Positions 11,075-21,595 of a stretch of 64,000 nt of DNA are shown here, piece after piece. The notes under the pieces are model-generated. The model ran no database searches. It was not told where the DNA came from and worked only from the letters and a program-made list of their open reading frames with translations. This DNA comes from Neoscytalidium dimidiatum (Eukaryota > Ascomycota > Dothideomycetes > Botryosphaeriales > Botryosphaeriaceae): NCBI GenBank assembly GCA_037367355.1, contig CM074702.1, forward strand, positions 372,001-436,000, in the 5' to 3' direction. Numbering within the stretch: the first letter of the stretch is position 1; the number at the start of each line of letters is the position of its first letter. The translations under genes were made by a program, and so were the position numbers.

Positions 11075-14000
11075 TCACGAGACGTCCTGCCGCCAACGGT
11101 CGATGGCTGCACGACGGCCGGCGTCCATCATGCTGGGGTCCATCTGCATCTGGTTGCCAACGCCCATACCCATGCCTGTCTGCATACCCATCTGCATGCC
11201 GCCCATGGGCTGCATACCGTAAGGCTGGCCCATCATTATCTGACCGCCAGGGAAGCCGGTCATACCCATGCCTCCCATAGGCATAGCGCCCATGTTCATA
11301 CCGCCCATACCCATATTCATCATGCCCATGTTCATATTCATGTTCATGTTCATGTTCACAGGGGTCTGCATCGGCATGCCCATGCCCATCATCATGGGTT
11401 GCTGCTGCATCGGCATACTCATGCCCATCATGCCAGCTTGCGGGTTGAGGAAACCGCTCTGGTTCATGTTAGGCATGCTCATACCCATGGTATTGTTGTT
11501 GTTAGCGCCAAGGGTCATCATGCTAGCACGTCGGTCGAGCTGGCGTTGACCACTGGTGCGCTTGGCTGCCGCCAGCCCGGTACCGAGATCCTTGCCAAGG
11601 AGACCGCGCTCTCCGCTAGATCCTTCGAGAACCATGCTCTTGGTGCGTGCATCGCTGGGAGGGGCAACATCCAGAAGCGGTTTGTCGAGTCCATTGCTAA
11701 TGCTTCGCCTGTTGCCGTCACGGATGTGCGACTGACGTAACGCCGCCTTCTGCTCATTCTTCTGTAGCAGGCTGCCTTGCGGAAGGCTGGAAAGCAGAGC
11801 GTCGTTGCTGATTTTGTCTGCTTGATTGCGGGCAGGGTGAGCGGACAGGATGTCTGCCAGGCTGCGAGAAGCTTTGAGCGGCGGGCGTAAGGGGTTGCCA
11901 GGCGACAGTCCAGAAGGCGTTGTGTTGCCACGGGCAAGAGCCTCAGCTTGAAGGCGAGCGCGCCGTTGTCCGAGAGTCTCTTCTTCCTCATTCATACCAC
12001 CAGGTGTCTTGGGAGATGCGCCCTTCTTGGAGCCATCCTTATCTTCTCCGTCTTTCATGCCGCCCAGTTGGCTCAACATCTCACTTGCGAAGTCTCCGCT
12101 GATTGGCCGTGAACTCATGTCTCCAAGCGCAGAGTTCAAAGCCTCCTTGCGCTTAAGACGTTCGCGTCTTGCCGCCAAAGGCTCCTCCTCATCCTCTGAC
12201 TCGTGCTTTTGCGGTGGTTCTGATGATGGGTCCATGCTGATGCGCGGAGCTTCCTGACTTTGCGAGTTGGCGCTGTGCATAGTCATGCGCTTGCCAGGGC
12301 TAATATCTCGTTGATAGGGTGTGTCGGGAGCAAGTCCACGTAGACGATTCCTTCGCCTACTGAGAGGCTCGCTGTCTTCCAGTTCCTTCTTCTCGAGCAG
12401 TCCCAAAGGCCGGTCCCAATCGTCTGGGCGGCCACCGATTCCTTGGCCTGCTCTGGCTGCGAGACCATTCTGACCGGGGAAAAGCATGCCTAACGGCACA
12501 TCCTCATCCTCATCTTCTTGAGTCGGGGCTTCCCAAGCGAGATTCACACGTTGAGCCTGGCGTTTCCTCTTTTCGATTTCGGCCACAGCGTCAAGCTGCA
12601 GTAGAGTGCTGTGCATGCCGTTCGGGAAAGCAGTGGCAGCGGTACGGTTGCGCTCCCTCTGTTGCATCTTGCGCATTTGAAGCTCTGCAAGCAGAGTGGT
12701 AGGTGGTCCAATAAATTGTTCGTCGTCGTCAATTTGCCCTTCGTCCTCGTCTTCGCTACCCTCACGCGATGCTATAGGCAGACCATTGTAGGCGTCCATG
12801 TGGTCATCGCCTCCATGTAGTGCGGTTGCCTCGTTAACGTTAGAATCGCGACTGGAACCGGACGCCTGCCGCCTATGCTCGGCGTCTGCCTCGCTCTGGT
12901 CAAGGGTTTTCCCTAGGCTCATCTGACTGTTGCGCTTTTGTAGTTTGTTAATCTTATCGCCGCTGCTGTTCCTCTTGAGTTGCTTGGATAGCTCATCGGT
13001 ACTAGAGCGCCGTCCCAACAAAAATCCAAAAGATGATTTTCTCTTTTCTTTCTTGTCTTTCTTCTCATTCTTCTCATCTTCGACCAACAGTGTTGCTGAG
13101 CTCTTCCTCTTTTCCGAATCGAGGAGAGACGCGGAGCTCTTTCGCTTGTCCAACACGCTCTTCCTCTTGTTTTCCTTGCCATACACGACCTTCCCAACAG
13201 GGCCAGCCACAGGGTGATCGGTGAAAGCTCCAACGGGGGCGTTCGTAGATGCGTTGAGGATATCGTCAAGCGTGGCCTGGGCAGATTCGCCTTTGATCTC
13301 AACATCGTGCGGCACGTTGGGCTGGTCGAAATACACGCTGGCGCGAAGCTGGGGCGGAAGCTTGTCGACGTGGGCACTTTGTCTGGGATGTGCACTCTGG
13401 CGCTTGTTCATTTTGTCGTTACCACCTAGCCATAATGCAGAGTTCCTAGCTTCAGCAGAAATGTTCTCAAGCACCTGAGTTCGGCGCTTCATGCGCACGT
13501 CGGCAGAGGGGAGCTGGGAAAGTCGCTTGGGCAGGTTCAACATTCTTGGCACTGGTGCAGGATAATAGACCATTCCGTCATCTGGTGGGGGTACGCCTGC
13601 GGGTTGGGTGTGCGGGACGGAGTGCAACATTGCGTGCTCACTGCCCTCTGATATCTCACGCAGGCCCATCATGGCAGGAGTATAGTGCACACCGTCGAAG
13701 TCTCGGAAGGCTGTCTGAGCTTGCTGAAACGTATCGGCGGTAGCAGGTCGGTCGGGGAGGTCGTCAGGATCCAGCATGCCGTGGGCGACATGGTCATACG
13801 CGCCGGCGGCGGGAGCGGACTCCTGGCTGGGCACGGTTGCCAGCTCATTCTCAATATCCTGCACGATCTTGTCGTATTCGAGACTGAACTGGGAGGCGTT
13901 GCGGGTGTGGGGTTGGGAGGGGCCGGCGGATTGTGGCTGCGGCTCGTTGTGAACAGTGGCGGTCTCGGCCTCGTCGACGTTCTCGCTGTCTTCTGGAAAC

Positions 14001-14467
14001 TGGCCGAGCAGCGAGCCTTTGGATTGTGAGCCTTTGGACACGGAGTGCTGGCGCTGTACGCCAGAGCGGTGCGACCACGAGCCGGAGCGGATGGAGCCTT
14101 TCGGCGATGTCACGTAGGCACTCGGGCTGTAGCCGCCCCAACGAGCGGCGGAGTTGACATCGACAATGGAGTTTGCGTAGGAGCTTATGGAGGTGTTGCG
14201 CGACCTACCCGTCGTCGGGGGAGGTTTGGCTTGGTCGCCCTCAATAAGTGACGAGCGCCTGCTCTGCTCCTGCTTCTCCTCCAGCTGCAGCTTGCGAATC
14301 TCCTCGCCGATGTCTGAGCCGCTGGAGCTCATGCGCTCGGCGTGCTTCTCGAGGCGCTCAACATGAGTCGCGAAGCCGTCGGTGGGGGACTGCAGATCGG
14401 GCGTGGGTTGGGACAGCTGGAGCGAGCCCTCAGCGGAGACGGTGCGGACCATTGGCTCGGCGGCCAT
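11075..14467 (-). CDS. Large low-complexity fungal protein with Met-rich tail, unknown function
   Basis: One uninterrupted frame of 1130 residues from an ATG at 14467 to a TGA at 11075. Most of the protein looks disordered: Ser/Arg-rich patches near residues 100-170 (RSRNTSISSYANS and SGSWSHRSGVQRQHS), which look like phosphorylation targets, and a Lys/Arg/Ser block near 430-520 with repeated KRKSS-type motifs. Several short acidic/basic helices share the pattern E..L..RR.R, for example EPLSRRRNRLRG, EPLAARRERLKRK and ETLGQRRARLQAEA. The last ~130 residues are extremely Met/Gly/Asn-rich, with runs such as NMNMNMNMNMGM, and end in AAIDRWRQDVS. There is no membrane segment. The repeated helix pattern suggests a scaffold or regulatory protein, but I cannot name it. 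It is head-to-head with the Spp382/TFIP11-like gene across 472 bp. Confidence 0.85.
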   Translation of the reverse strand: MAAEPMVRTVSAEGSLQLSQPTPDLQSPTDGFATHVERLEKHAERMSSSGSDIGEEIRKLQLEEKQEQSRRSSLIEGDQAKPPPTTGRSRNTSISSYANSIVDVNSAARWGGYSPSAYVTSPKGSIRSGSWSHRSGVQRQHSVSKGSQSKGSLLGQFPEDSENVDEAETATVHNEPQPQSAGPSQPHTRNASQFSLEYDKIVQDIENELATVPSQESAPAAGAYDHVAHGMLDPDDLPDRPATADTFQQAQTAFRDFDGVHYTPAMMGLREISEGSEHAMLHSVPHTQPAGVPPPDDGMVYYPAPVPRMLNLPKRLSQLPSADVRMKRRTQVLENISAEARNSALWLGGNDKMNKRQSAHPRQSAHVDKLPPQLRASVYFDQPNVPHDVEIKGESAQATLDDILNASTNAPVGAFTDHPVAGPVGKVVYGKENKRKSVLDKRKSSASLLDSEKRKSSATLLVEDEKNEKKDKKEKRKSSFGFLLGRRSSTDELSKQLKRNSSGDKINKLQKRNSQMSLGKTLDQSEADAEHRRQASGSSRDSNVNEATALHGGDDHMDAYNGLPIASREGSEDEDEGQIDDDEQFIGPPTTLLAELQMRKMQQRERNRTAATAFPNGMHSTLLQLDAVAEIEKRKRQAQRVNLAWEAPTQEDEDEDVPLGMLFPGQNGLAARAGQGIGGRPDDWDRPLGLLEKKELEDSEPLSRRRNRLRGLAPDTPYQRDISPGKRMTMHSANSQSQEAPRISMDPSSEPPQKHESEDEEEPLAARRERLKRKEALNSALGDMSSRPISGDFASEMLSQLGGMKDGEDKDGSKKGASPKTPGGMNEEEETLGQRRARLQAEALARGNTTPSGLSPGNPLRPPLKASRSLADILSAHPARNQADKISNDALLSSLPQGSLLQKNEQKAALRQSHIRDGNRRSISNGLDKPLLDVAPPSDARTKSMVLEGSSGERGLLGKDLGTGLAAAKRTSGQRQLDRRASMMTLGANNNNTMGMSMPNMNQSGFLNPQAGMMGMSMPMQQQPMMMGMGMPMQTPVNMNMNMNMNMGMMNMGMGGMNMGAMPMGGMGMTGFPGGQIMMGQPYGMQPMGGMQMGMQTGMGMGVGNQMQMDPSMMDAGRRAAIDRWRQDVS
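11250..11490 (-). repeat. Met/Asn/Gly-codon repeat in the C-terminal coding region
   Basis: On the minus strand, ATG, AAC/AAT and GGC/GGT codons alternate. On the plus strand this reads as recurrent CATGCCCAT- and CATATTCAT-like units. The tract encodes the Met-rich tail of the 1130-residue protein. Confidence 0.85.
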
Positions 14468-14939
14468 GGCGTTTCAACGAGAAACACGCCTGCGCGGCGG
14501 CGGGTGGAGTGCAGCGGGGGGCGTGGTTTTGGAGGAGCACAGCAGGACGGAAAGAGGGCGAAAGCGAGGGACGGGGGGAGGCTATATCGCGGAGTCGTGA
14601 GACAGCAGCAAGGAGCCACCAAAAGGGCGCGGCGCGCCGCCCAATGGCACGCGCGATAGGCCAAAAATAACCGGGATCGACGTTTAGACAGCACGGCGCC
14701 GTTTGGCTGCAGCTTAGCCGGGCCCCCTGTCAAAATGCGCCAAGCCCAGAGCCAGCAGCGTAGCTTTTGCCCTTCTGCCCAGGCCCGCGTCAGCCTCGCG
14801 TCGCCGCTCGTATCAATATACCGAAAACGTCCCAGCCCACCCTGCGACACTTCCCACCACGCCCCGATCCCACTGCTGACCGCGTAACTCTACTGCGTCG
14901 CGCTGACTGCGCAGAAGCCCCGTCGCCATCACCGCCGCC
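14468..14939. promoter_or_regulatory. Bidirectional promoter region, 472 bp
   Basis: It lies between two divergent ATGs, so it must supply both promoters. The sequence is GC-rich. The plus-strand start sits in a strong context, GCCGCCATGG. Confidence 0.6.
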
Positions 14940-17147
14940 ATGGAGCGCCCGTCCTTCAAGCGCAAATTCGACAGCGACGATGCCAGCGCCCGAAAAACCC
15001 AGAAGACCGCCGGCCAGGATGCGGGTTCCGGCGCCGGCAAGCCCAAGATGTCTTTTGCTCAGCGCATGATGGCGAAGATGGGCTATAAGGAGGGCCAGGG
15101 CCTGGGCAAGTCCGGCGAGGGTATTCTGAATCCTATCGAGGTCAAGCTGCGGCCGCAGGGTGCTGGTGTCGGCGCCGTCAAAGAGAAGACCGAGCAGGCA
15201 AAGCAAGAAGCCCGCCGCGCTGCTGAAAACCGCGGTGAAGAGTATGAGGACTCGTCCGAGGAAGAGCGCAAGGCGCGTCAGCGGAGGAAAGCAGAGCGCA
15301 GGAAGGCTGCTGAGTCTGGCACCAGTGGAGCCAGCACGCCCAGCGGCTTTACTCGCCCCAAGACCAAGTACAGGACCGTCGCCGATATCGAAGCAGCTGC
15401 CGAAGGACTCGAGGTGCCGAATGTTCTGAAAAACCTCATCGATGCAACAGGCAAGGAGACGAAGCTGCTTACGTCGACCGCGGGGCTGATGACGCCTTTG
15501 GCCGGCACTCCGTCGGCAGCCACCGAGGCCGAGAAGATCGCCAACCGCGCTCGCCGCGAGCTTGAAGCTTTTGCCAATTCATGGACCGAGTTGACCGAAC
15601 GCAAGCAATTCATCGATATCGAGGAGGAACAGCTACAGCGGGAGATCGACGAACAAGAGCAGGCTAGCCGCAAATTGCAGGGCGTCACTGATGCGGTCGA
15701 GAGGCTCAGTCGCCTGGAACTTGGCAAACCCAGCACCGCTGACGAGGCTTCCGCTCGCTGGGAGCAGGTTGTCTCGGAGCTGGAGACGCTACAGTTCGAG
15801 TTTCGTAATGAGCTCATGCAGTTTGGTCTCCAAGAGGCCGCCGTAGCTGCGATTGCGCCGCTGTTCAAGCAAGAAATGCTGGACTGGGAGCCATTGGAGA
15901 GACCCATGCATCTCGTCCCGTACATCCACCGCCTTCGTACGATCTTGGGCATTGGTAAGGATGATCTCGTGCTTCACAGCGGACATGATGACCTCTATGG
16001 ATACAGAAGACACAAGTCCACGACGCCCTACGAGTCTCTCATCTACACCCTTTGGCTACCCAAAGTAAGAACACACATCACGAATGCGTGGGACCCATAC
16101 TCGCCGACTCCGCTCATCGCGCTTGTTGAAGCGTGGAAGGATATCTTGCCTCCATTCATCCGCTACAGCCTACTCAACAACCTCATCGTTCAAAAGTTAA
16201 AGAACACACTGCATGATTGGAATCCTAGAAGCTCCCTGAGGAAAAAAAATTCCAAGCCCCTACCGCATATCTGGCTGTTCCCTTGGTTGCAATACCTCTC
16301 TGAGGAGCACACTAACCCTAAATCATCTACCGGCCTGTTGACAGATGTCCGACACAAGTTCGGCTCTGCACTCAAGTCTTGGGACTTGTCCAGAGGCGTC
16401 ATGCCAGGTCTCGACAGCTGGCGAGAAGTACTTCCTAACCTGGAACACACGCTTGTCCGTTATCTGCTACCACGTCTGGCAATGCATCTGTCGACGAATT
16501 TCACGGTCGATCCCTCAGACCAAGATCTTACGCCGCTTGAACATGTTCTCGCCTGGGCGGAATTTTTCAAGCCCAGCACTATGGGTCAATTACTGCTAGC
16601 AGAGTTCTTCCCCAAGTGGCACAATGTTCTGCATCTGTGGCTGACATCAGACCCTGACTACGAAGAAGTCGGTCAGTGGTTCAGTTGGTGGAAAGAGCAG
16701 TTCTCGGAGACTATCAATGCAGTGCCGGCCGTCGCACAGGCCTGGGAGCAAGGCCTGGAGATGATGAACACAGCGCTTGACTTGGGCGACGAAGCCAAGA
16801 CTGAGTTGCCTTTGCCTGAAGCACCGTCCTTGGTTGCTGAGGAAGAAGAGAAGCGTCCTGACTTTGCGGCATCGACGGCGAGCAGAGCCGCTGATGAAGA
16901 TGAGACAACGTTCAAAGATGTTGTCGAAGAGTGGTGCGGTGAGAACGATCTTTTGATGATCCCGCTTCGTGAGGCAGATAAGACGACCGGATTGCCGCTT
17001 TTCAGAATCACTGCGAGCGCTTCTGGTAAGGGTGGCGTAATTGTTTATTTGAAGGGCGATATCGTTTGGGCAATCAACAGGAAGGACGATTCACGAGAGC
17101 CACTCGGTCTTGAGGACAGTCTCATTAAGAGGGCAGAAGGAAAGTAG
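14940..17147 (+). CDS. spp382: G-patch splicing factor, TFIP11/Spp382(Ntr1)-like
   Basis: A single exon of 735 residues. The family recruits and activates the DEAH helicase Prp43 to take apart post-splicing and defective spliceosomes, in the nucleus (family knowledge). Seen here: a basic N-terminus; a G-patch at about 36-82 with MMAKMGYKEGQGLGKSGEGI; a charged Glu/Arg-rich helix; a coiled-coil region near 200-270; and a GCFC/TFIP11-type domain from about 290 to 560, including STTPYESLIYTLWLPKVR and the hydrophobic helix VEAWKDILPPFIRYSLLNNL. An acidic linker and a C-terminal ordered block follow. Length and domain order match the family. The start is supported by a strong Kozak context and by the absence of earlier in-frame sequence with protein-like composition. 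Confidence 0.93.
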   Translation: MERPSFKRKFDSDDASARKTQKTAGQDAGSGAGKPKMSFAQRMMAKMGYKEGQGLGKSGEGILNPIEVKLRPQGAGVGAVKEKTEQAKQEARRAAENRGEEYEDSSEEERKARQRRKAERRKAAESGTSGASTPSGFTRPKTKYRTVADIEAAAEGLEVPNVLKNLIDATGKETKLLTSTAGLMTPLAGTPSAATEAEKIANRARRELEAFANSWTELTERKQFIDIEEEQLQREIDEQEQASRKLQGVTDAVERLSRLELGKPSTADEASARWEQVVSELETLQFEFRNELMQFGLQEAAVAAIAPLFKQEMLDWEPLERPMHLVPYIHRLRTILGIGKDDLVLHSGHDDLYGYRRHKSTTPYESLIYTLWLPKVRTHITNAWDPYSPTPLIALVEAWKDILPPFIRYSLLNNLIVQKLKNTLHDWNPRSSLRKKNSKPLPHIWLFPWLQYLSEEHTNPKSSTGLLTDVRHKFGSALKSWDLSRGVMPGLDSWREVLPNLEHTLVRYLLPRLAMHLSTNFTVDPSDQDLTPLEHVLAWAEFFKPSTMGQLLLAEFFPKWHNVLHLWLTSDPDYEEVGQWFSWWKEQFSETINAVPAVAQAWEQGLEMMNTALDLGDEAKTELPLPEAPSLVAEEEEKRPDFAASTASRAADEDETTFKDVVEEWCGENDLLMIPLREADKTTGLPLFRITASASGKGGVIVYLKGDIVWAINRKDDSREPLGLEDSLIKRAEGK

Positions 17148-17673
17148 GCTCGCACTGGATGAGTTACTGGAGCAAAAAAAAAAAAAAAAAAAGAGAGAGA
17201 GAGAGAGATGATAGGCAGCTGGTAGACTAGCTTGCTTATATGATCACGACGATCAAGATCCTGCTCAATGTTTAAGAATTCTACGTACGCATGAGTGAAA
17301 TGTGGAAGAAGATCTGTCGAGCGAGGAGGCTATGAGAAATTCCGAATCAGGGAAGCAACAAAAGAATAAGACAGTTCGGCACATAGGTCGAACCAACCAC
17401 CTAGGCCTACTCCGCCGAAACCTCATTACCACAGCGTGCATGTAATGTTACATAATGTCTCCGTATGGGCTATATCATCCTCCAGCTCCGTATAAGCAAC
17501 CGTTCGCAAAATGGTTTATACTTGCCACCTCACCGCAGGTACTTCCTCGCTAACCACCGTCGGCACAAATTTCGAGGCAATCTAATTTCATTAAATTCTA
17601 TTGATCAATCTACCGCATTACGTCCATTACGTTCATCTAGCCATAAAGTAGTCCAAGGCGTGTCTGTCATCCA
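17148..17673. other. Convergent intergenic region with a poly(A)-(GA) repeat
   Basis: 3' flanks of the splicing factor and MFS genes. Nothing coding is supported. Confidence 0.6.
17174..17208 (+). repeat. A19-(GA)8 compound microsatellite
   Basis: Nineteen A followed directly by eight GA units. A nearly identical compound tract occurs at 57650-57684. Confidence 0.95.
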
Positions 17674-19561
17674 TCATTTCTTCGTCGTCCCTTCATCCTT
17701 CTCACCCTCCCTAACTTTCTCCTCGGCCCCATCCTTCTCCTTGATGCTGTCCTTGTCCTCGTTATCGTCCTCCACCGGTGCCGGCACAGCCATGAAGCTC
17801 GCGCAATCCTTGTCCTCATCGTCCTTATCCCCGTCCTGCGACATCACCTGCTGCGTCGTGATCTGCGACTCCGCCGGCGTCTGCTGGCCCACCTCGTCGG
17901 GCCGCGTCAACCCGCGATCCTTCACGAAGAAGCAGCCGAACAGGCACAGCCCGATGAACGGCGCCAGCGTGATGAACACGGCGCGGCTCGCCTTCGCGTA
18001 CGCATCGTGGATCGCGTCGGCGTCAGCCGAGCTGTACAGCGAGTAGTCGGGGGTCGAGTAAGTGGAGCGCGCAAGGTCCTTGAAGCGGGCGGGCAGGTTC
18101 TGCTTGAGCGAGTTCTGCAGGACGGCGGCGCAGATGGCGAGGCCGAAGGCGCCGCCGAGGCAGCGCAGGAAGTTGCGGTTGGAGATGACGACGGCGCGCT
18201 GGGACTTGGTGCAGTGGGCCTGCATGGCGACGAGGGTAGGCTGGAAGACGAGGCCGACGCCGATGCCGCTGAGGGAGGTGATGACGACGATGGCGGCGAC
18301 GTGCAGCGTGCGGTCGAACAGCGTCGTCAGGCAGGCGCCGAGCGTCCAGCTGACGAAGCCCGCCCAGATGACCTCGCCGTAGCGCTTCTTGTGCGAGATG
18401 TACAGCCCGGACAGGATGGACGCGAAGGATTGGAAGAAGACGAGCGGGATCGTCAGGCACGCGCTGATCAGCGGCGACCAGTTGCGCACGTTCTGGTAGT
18501 AGATGGGGAGGTAGTAGATGTATGCGTAGTACACCGCGCCGTAGAAGAAGTTTTGGCCAATGAGCACGGCGACTGCAACGTTCTTGAAAAGGGATACTGC
18601 GGTTTTGGTCAGTCACGGGCCGGGGCTCTATCCAGCCGGAGTCATCGTCGTCCCGACTCGCTATGGGTAGACTTACGGGGCATCATCGGAAGCGGTGCGA
18701 CCTTCCACTCTACAACGACGAAAGCCAGAGCAAAAACGCCTCCGATTGTAAGCATAGAGATAACCATTGGCGAATCCCACTCGAAATATGAGCCACCTCC
18801 AGAAATGGGAATGAGGATGAATATGGTTGCCACAGAGCCGGTAAAGAGGCCGTAGAAGTCAATCTTGGCGACATTTCCCTTGAAGTCCTTGCTTGGGACC
18901 GTCGTTGGGACCATGAACCAGTTGATAGTACAACAGATGGCGGCCACGGGACAGATGAACCAGAACAAACCGCGCCAAGTCGCATGCTGAGCGAAGGCAG
19001 CGCCAAGCAGCGGACCGACGAGATTGCCCATACCGACCATTGCTCCGAGAATACCCTGATACTTGCCGCGCTGCTCGAGGGTAACTACGTCACTGACGAT
19101 CATCATGGAAAGGCTGAAATGAGTGTAAGTATGTCATGTGCGCGTGCTACGGTTCGAAAAACCTACCTAGTGATACCTCCTCCTGCTACACCAGCCAATC
19201 CACGGAAGATGTAAAGCATTGTGGAGTTTACGGCAAAGCCACAGAGCAGGTCGCTAACGGATAATAGCGCCAGCGCGGAAACATAGACCAGCTTCCGGCC
19301 AAATAGATCTGAGAGGCGTCCATAGAGCACCTGAAATACAGTGTTCGCGATCAAGCTAGAAGTTCCAGCCCAACTAATGGTGTTCTCTGCGTCTATGTCT
19401 TTGGCAATAGACGGAAGCAATACACCGATGCCATTTTGGTCGATGAAGCACACGAGCAAGCTGATAGCAAGCGTGGAGAACAGGAGAATTAATTCGCGCT
19501 TCGGCAGGAGGTTGGTCTGGTCGCGAAGGCCGGCCTCAACATCTTTGTGGCGCGCCCCCAT
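17674..19561 (-). CDS. MFS transporter, drug:H+ antiporter (14-TMS-like)
   Basis: Exons 19561-19167, 19113-18677 and 18596-17674, 584 residues. The introns are 53 and 80 nt with GTAGGT and GTAAGT donors, and the junction codons restore GGGITSLSMMIV and PMMPLSLFKNVA. The open frame extends to a GTG; the ATG at 19561 was taken as the start. Signature motifs are visible: FIDQNGIGVLLPSIAKDI (motif D region), GRLSDLFGRKLVY (motif A), and GAMVGMGNLVGPLLG (motif C, the antiporter motif). Many hydrophobic segments follow, and the cytosolic tail is Asp/Glu/Lys-rich. Members export small molecules across the plasma or vacuolar membrane. The substrate cannot be told from sequence. Its position beside a deacetylase/allantoinase-like gene and an amidase suggests it could handle a compound of that pathway (inference). 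Confidence 0.92.
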
Positions 19562-20496
19562 TGACACGTACGAGGGTCGAAGTGAAAAAAAGGGGTTGAG
19601 GTGTATGGGTGGCTAAAAGATTCAGGACGGACGAGGGAAGAAAAGCGTTGTGGGAGACATCAGACTCTTGGCACGACGAGACTGATGAATGAGAGATCGC
19701 TTATTCGCAAAAATTGGAGAAAGGAGTGTGAGAGGCGCCATCTTAAAAACAAAAACTGCTGGGCCGGATCAGTGGTGCCGGGGGGTTGCAGAAGGACCGG
19801 TATCGGTGGATGGGTCCTAGGAGGTTAGTGCACGCGGGATCGCCCTCGTAAGCGTTCGGAGAGGGCAGACGCTTGCATCACGGATTCGTGATTTATTCAC
19901 CGGTGGACAGATGCTAAAGCCGAAGTATATACGGCTATGGCCGAGGCACAGAAGATTTGAGCCCGTTGGTGGGTAAAAGCTCTCCACGGGCCAGGAACCA
20001 AATCTGAGGCTCCGAAAAAAGCTTTCACTCCTTTCGCCACTGGTGAGCGCATTGCTGTGAAGGCGCGCCGCTGGCAAACGATAACATCCATGTCGGTGAG
20101 TGGCAGTGGACGCGGCAAGTGGAGCGTCTGCGGCAAATCTTGCGAAGGCAGGTCGTTGGGTCACCACAAACGTGATTTTTGGCGCTAGAGCCTCTTCGGG
20201 CTAGAACGATCGCGCAGCCTCCCGCCGCGTTCGGTTCCCCAGGTTCTCTGGCCCGACCATCCCATGCCCAAACATCACGGCTGCTGTCACTTCTGCCGCC
20301 GACCTTCGGACTTCCCCACCGACCACATCCAGATCGTCGTTCTTGCAGCGTTTCCCCGCTGCGTCTGGCGTGCCACGATGGCGGGGAGGCAGCCGCTCGC
20401 TGCAAAAAGCACTGGTCACTTCTGCACGTCCTCAGGCCAGTCACGGTTCAGCTATTGGCTCGTTGCCCTCAGAAAAACATACGGTCTACTATACCG
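19562..20496. other. Intergenic region upstream of the MFS gene
   Basis: Promoter of the MFS gene and 3' flank of the deacetylase gene. Short overlapping open frames on both strands have no recognisable features. No gene is supported. Confidence 0.6.
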
Positions 20497-21595
20497 CTAC
20501 TCCCCACCCTTCGCGCTCCCCGGCTTGTACGGGAATGTCTTCCTGTAATGCTCCGCTATCTGCTTCCTCGTCGCCACCCAGATGCCTTCCTTCTCGCTGA
20601 CGTACTTCATGAAGTTCCTGAGTGCTTCGGCTCGTCCGGCTTTTCCGACGATCCTACTGTGCATCGGGATGTTCATCATCTTGCCGCCTTCTCTGTAGAG
20701 CATGTCGAACGTGCTCTTCAGGTACGACTCATACGTCTGCCCCGCTGACGACATGAACCCCGGCGCCATGTGGAACTTGCCATCGTTGCAGTCGTAGTTG
20801 TACGGCACGAGAAGCAGACCTTCCTGCTTCTCCGGAGGAAGGTCCTTTTCCCAAGGCAGGTCAATCCAGTATGGAACGTCATCGTTGTACACTTCGGATG
20901 AGTACAATAGCGGTACTCCCATCTCCTTGAATACAATCGGCAGAAGCGCGTGCGTATTGGGAGTTCCCCTACCGAAGTAAACACCGACTGGCATCTCACC
21001 AGTCACCTCCTTCAGCTTGTAGCAAGTATCTTTGATATACTTCTTGTCCTCTTCCAAGCCCAGGTCCCAGAAGTCCAACCACCGTAGGCCGTGCGCCGCG
21101 ATTTCGTGTCCGTCCCTAACGCAAGCTTTCGCAAAGCTTGGGTTCTTCTCTAAAGCATCTATAAGCTTCCCGGTCTCCTTGAGGTCTGATCAGTCAAGTT
21201 TGCGCTCACCCATAGCAGCTGCGACAGCGTAAATGGTCATATTCCAGCCGAATTCTTTCATCAGCCGGTTGATGCGCCAACATCCAACTCGGCTGCCATA
21301 TTCGAAGTCTTGCTCTGCATTCAGGTATCGAGCACCGACTCTGTGTCCGCCGCTGCTGCCTTTCTCCCAAAGATATGGCTCAGACATCCCATCCCCTTCT
21401 AATACGGAGCGCTCGCCACCCTCTTCATAATTCAGAACGAAGGAGATTGCAATTCTGGCACCATTCGGCCACTGCGCATCGTGCGATTCTTCGCCGAACC
21501 CTTAGAATCCGGTCAGCGCTGCTACACACCAGATCCAGATGCCTGAACCTACCTTCGAAGTCTCGAGGAAGCTGGAGGGACTCTTCAACGTGCAT
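20497..21595 (-). CDS. PuuE-like NodB-family deacetylase / allantoinase homologue
   Basis: Exons 21595-21553, 21500-21210 and 21158-20497, 331 residues. The introns are 52 and 51 nt; the second is a multiple of three and contains an in-frame TGA, so unspliced reading looks like a broken gene. After splicing the junctions read PRDFEGFGEESHDAQWP and AAAMDALEKNPSFAKA, both as expected for the family. Other marks are SFVLNYEEGGERSVLEGDG near the N-terminus, the paired-His motif GHEIAAHGLRW near 128-138, and GKMMNIPMHSRIVGK near the C-terminus. Bacterial PuuE hydrolyses allantoin, and related proteins are annotated as polysaccharide deacetylases. Which reaction this enzyme performs is open. It is divergent from an amidase gene across a GATA-site-rich promoter, which fits a nitrogen-scavenging role (inference). 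Confidence 0.9.
21159..21209 (-). other. 51-nt intron of the PuuE-like gene containing an in-frame stop
   Basis: GTGAGC donor, CTGAT branch-like sequence and TTATAG acceptor. A shorter 24-nt excision (to ATCAG) would also keep frame, but it is below the usual intron size and gives a poorer family match. Confidence 0.75.

Noticed and set aside
21159..21209. In-frame TGA as evidence that the PuuE-like gene is a pseudogene
   Set aside because: A 51-nt intron with usable donor and acceptor removes it and restores the family sequence.
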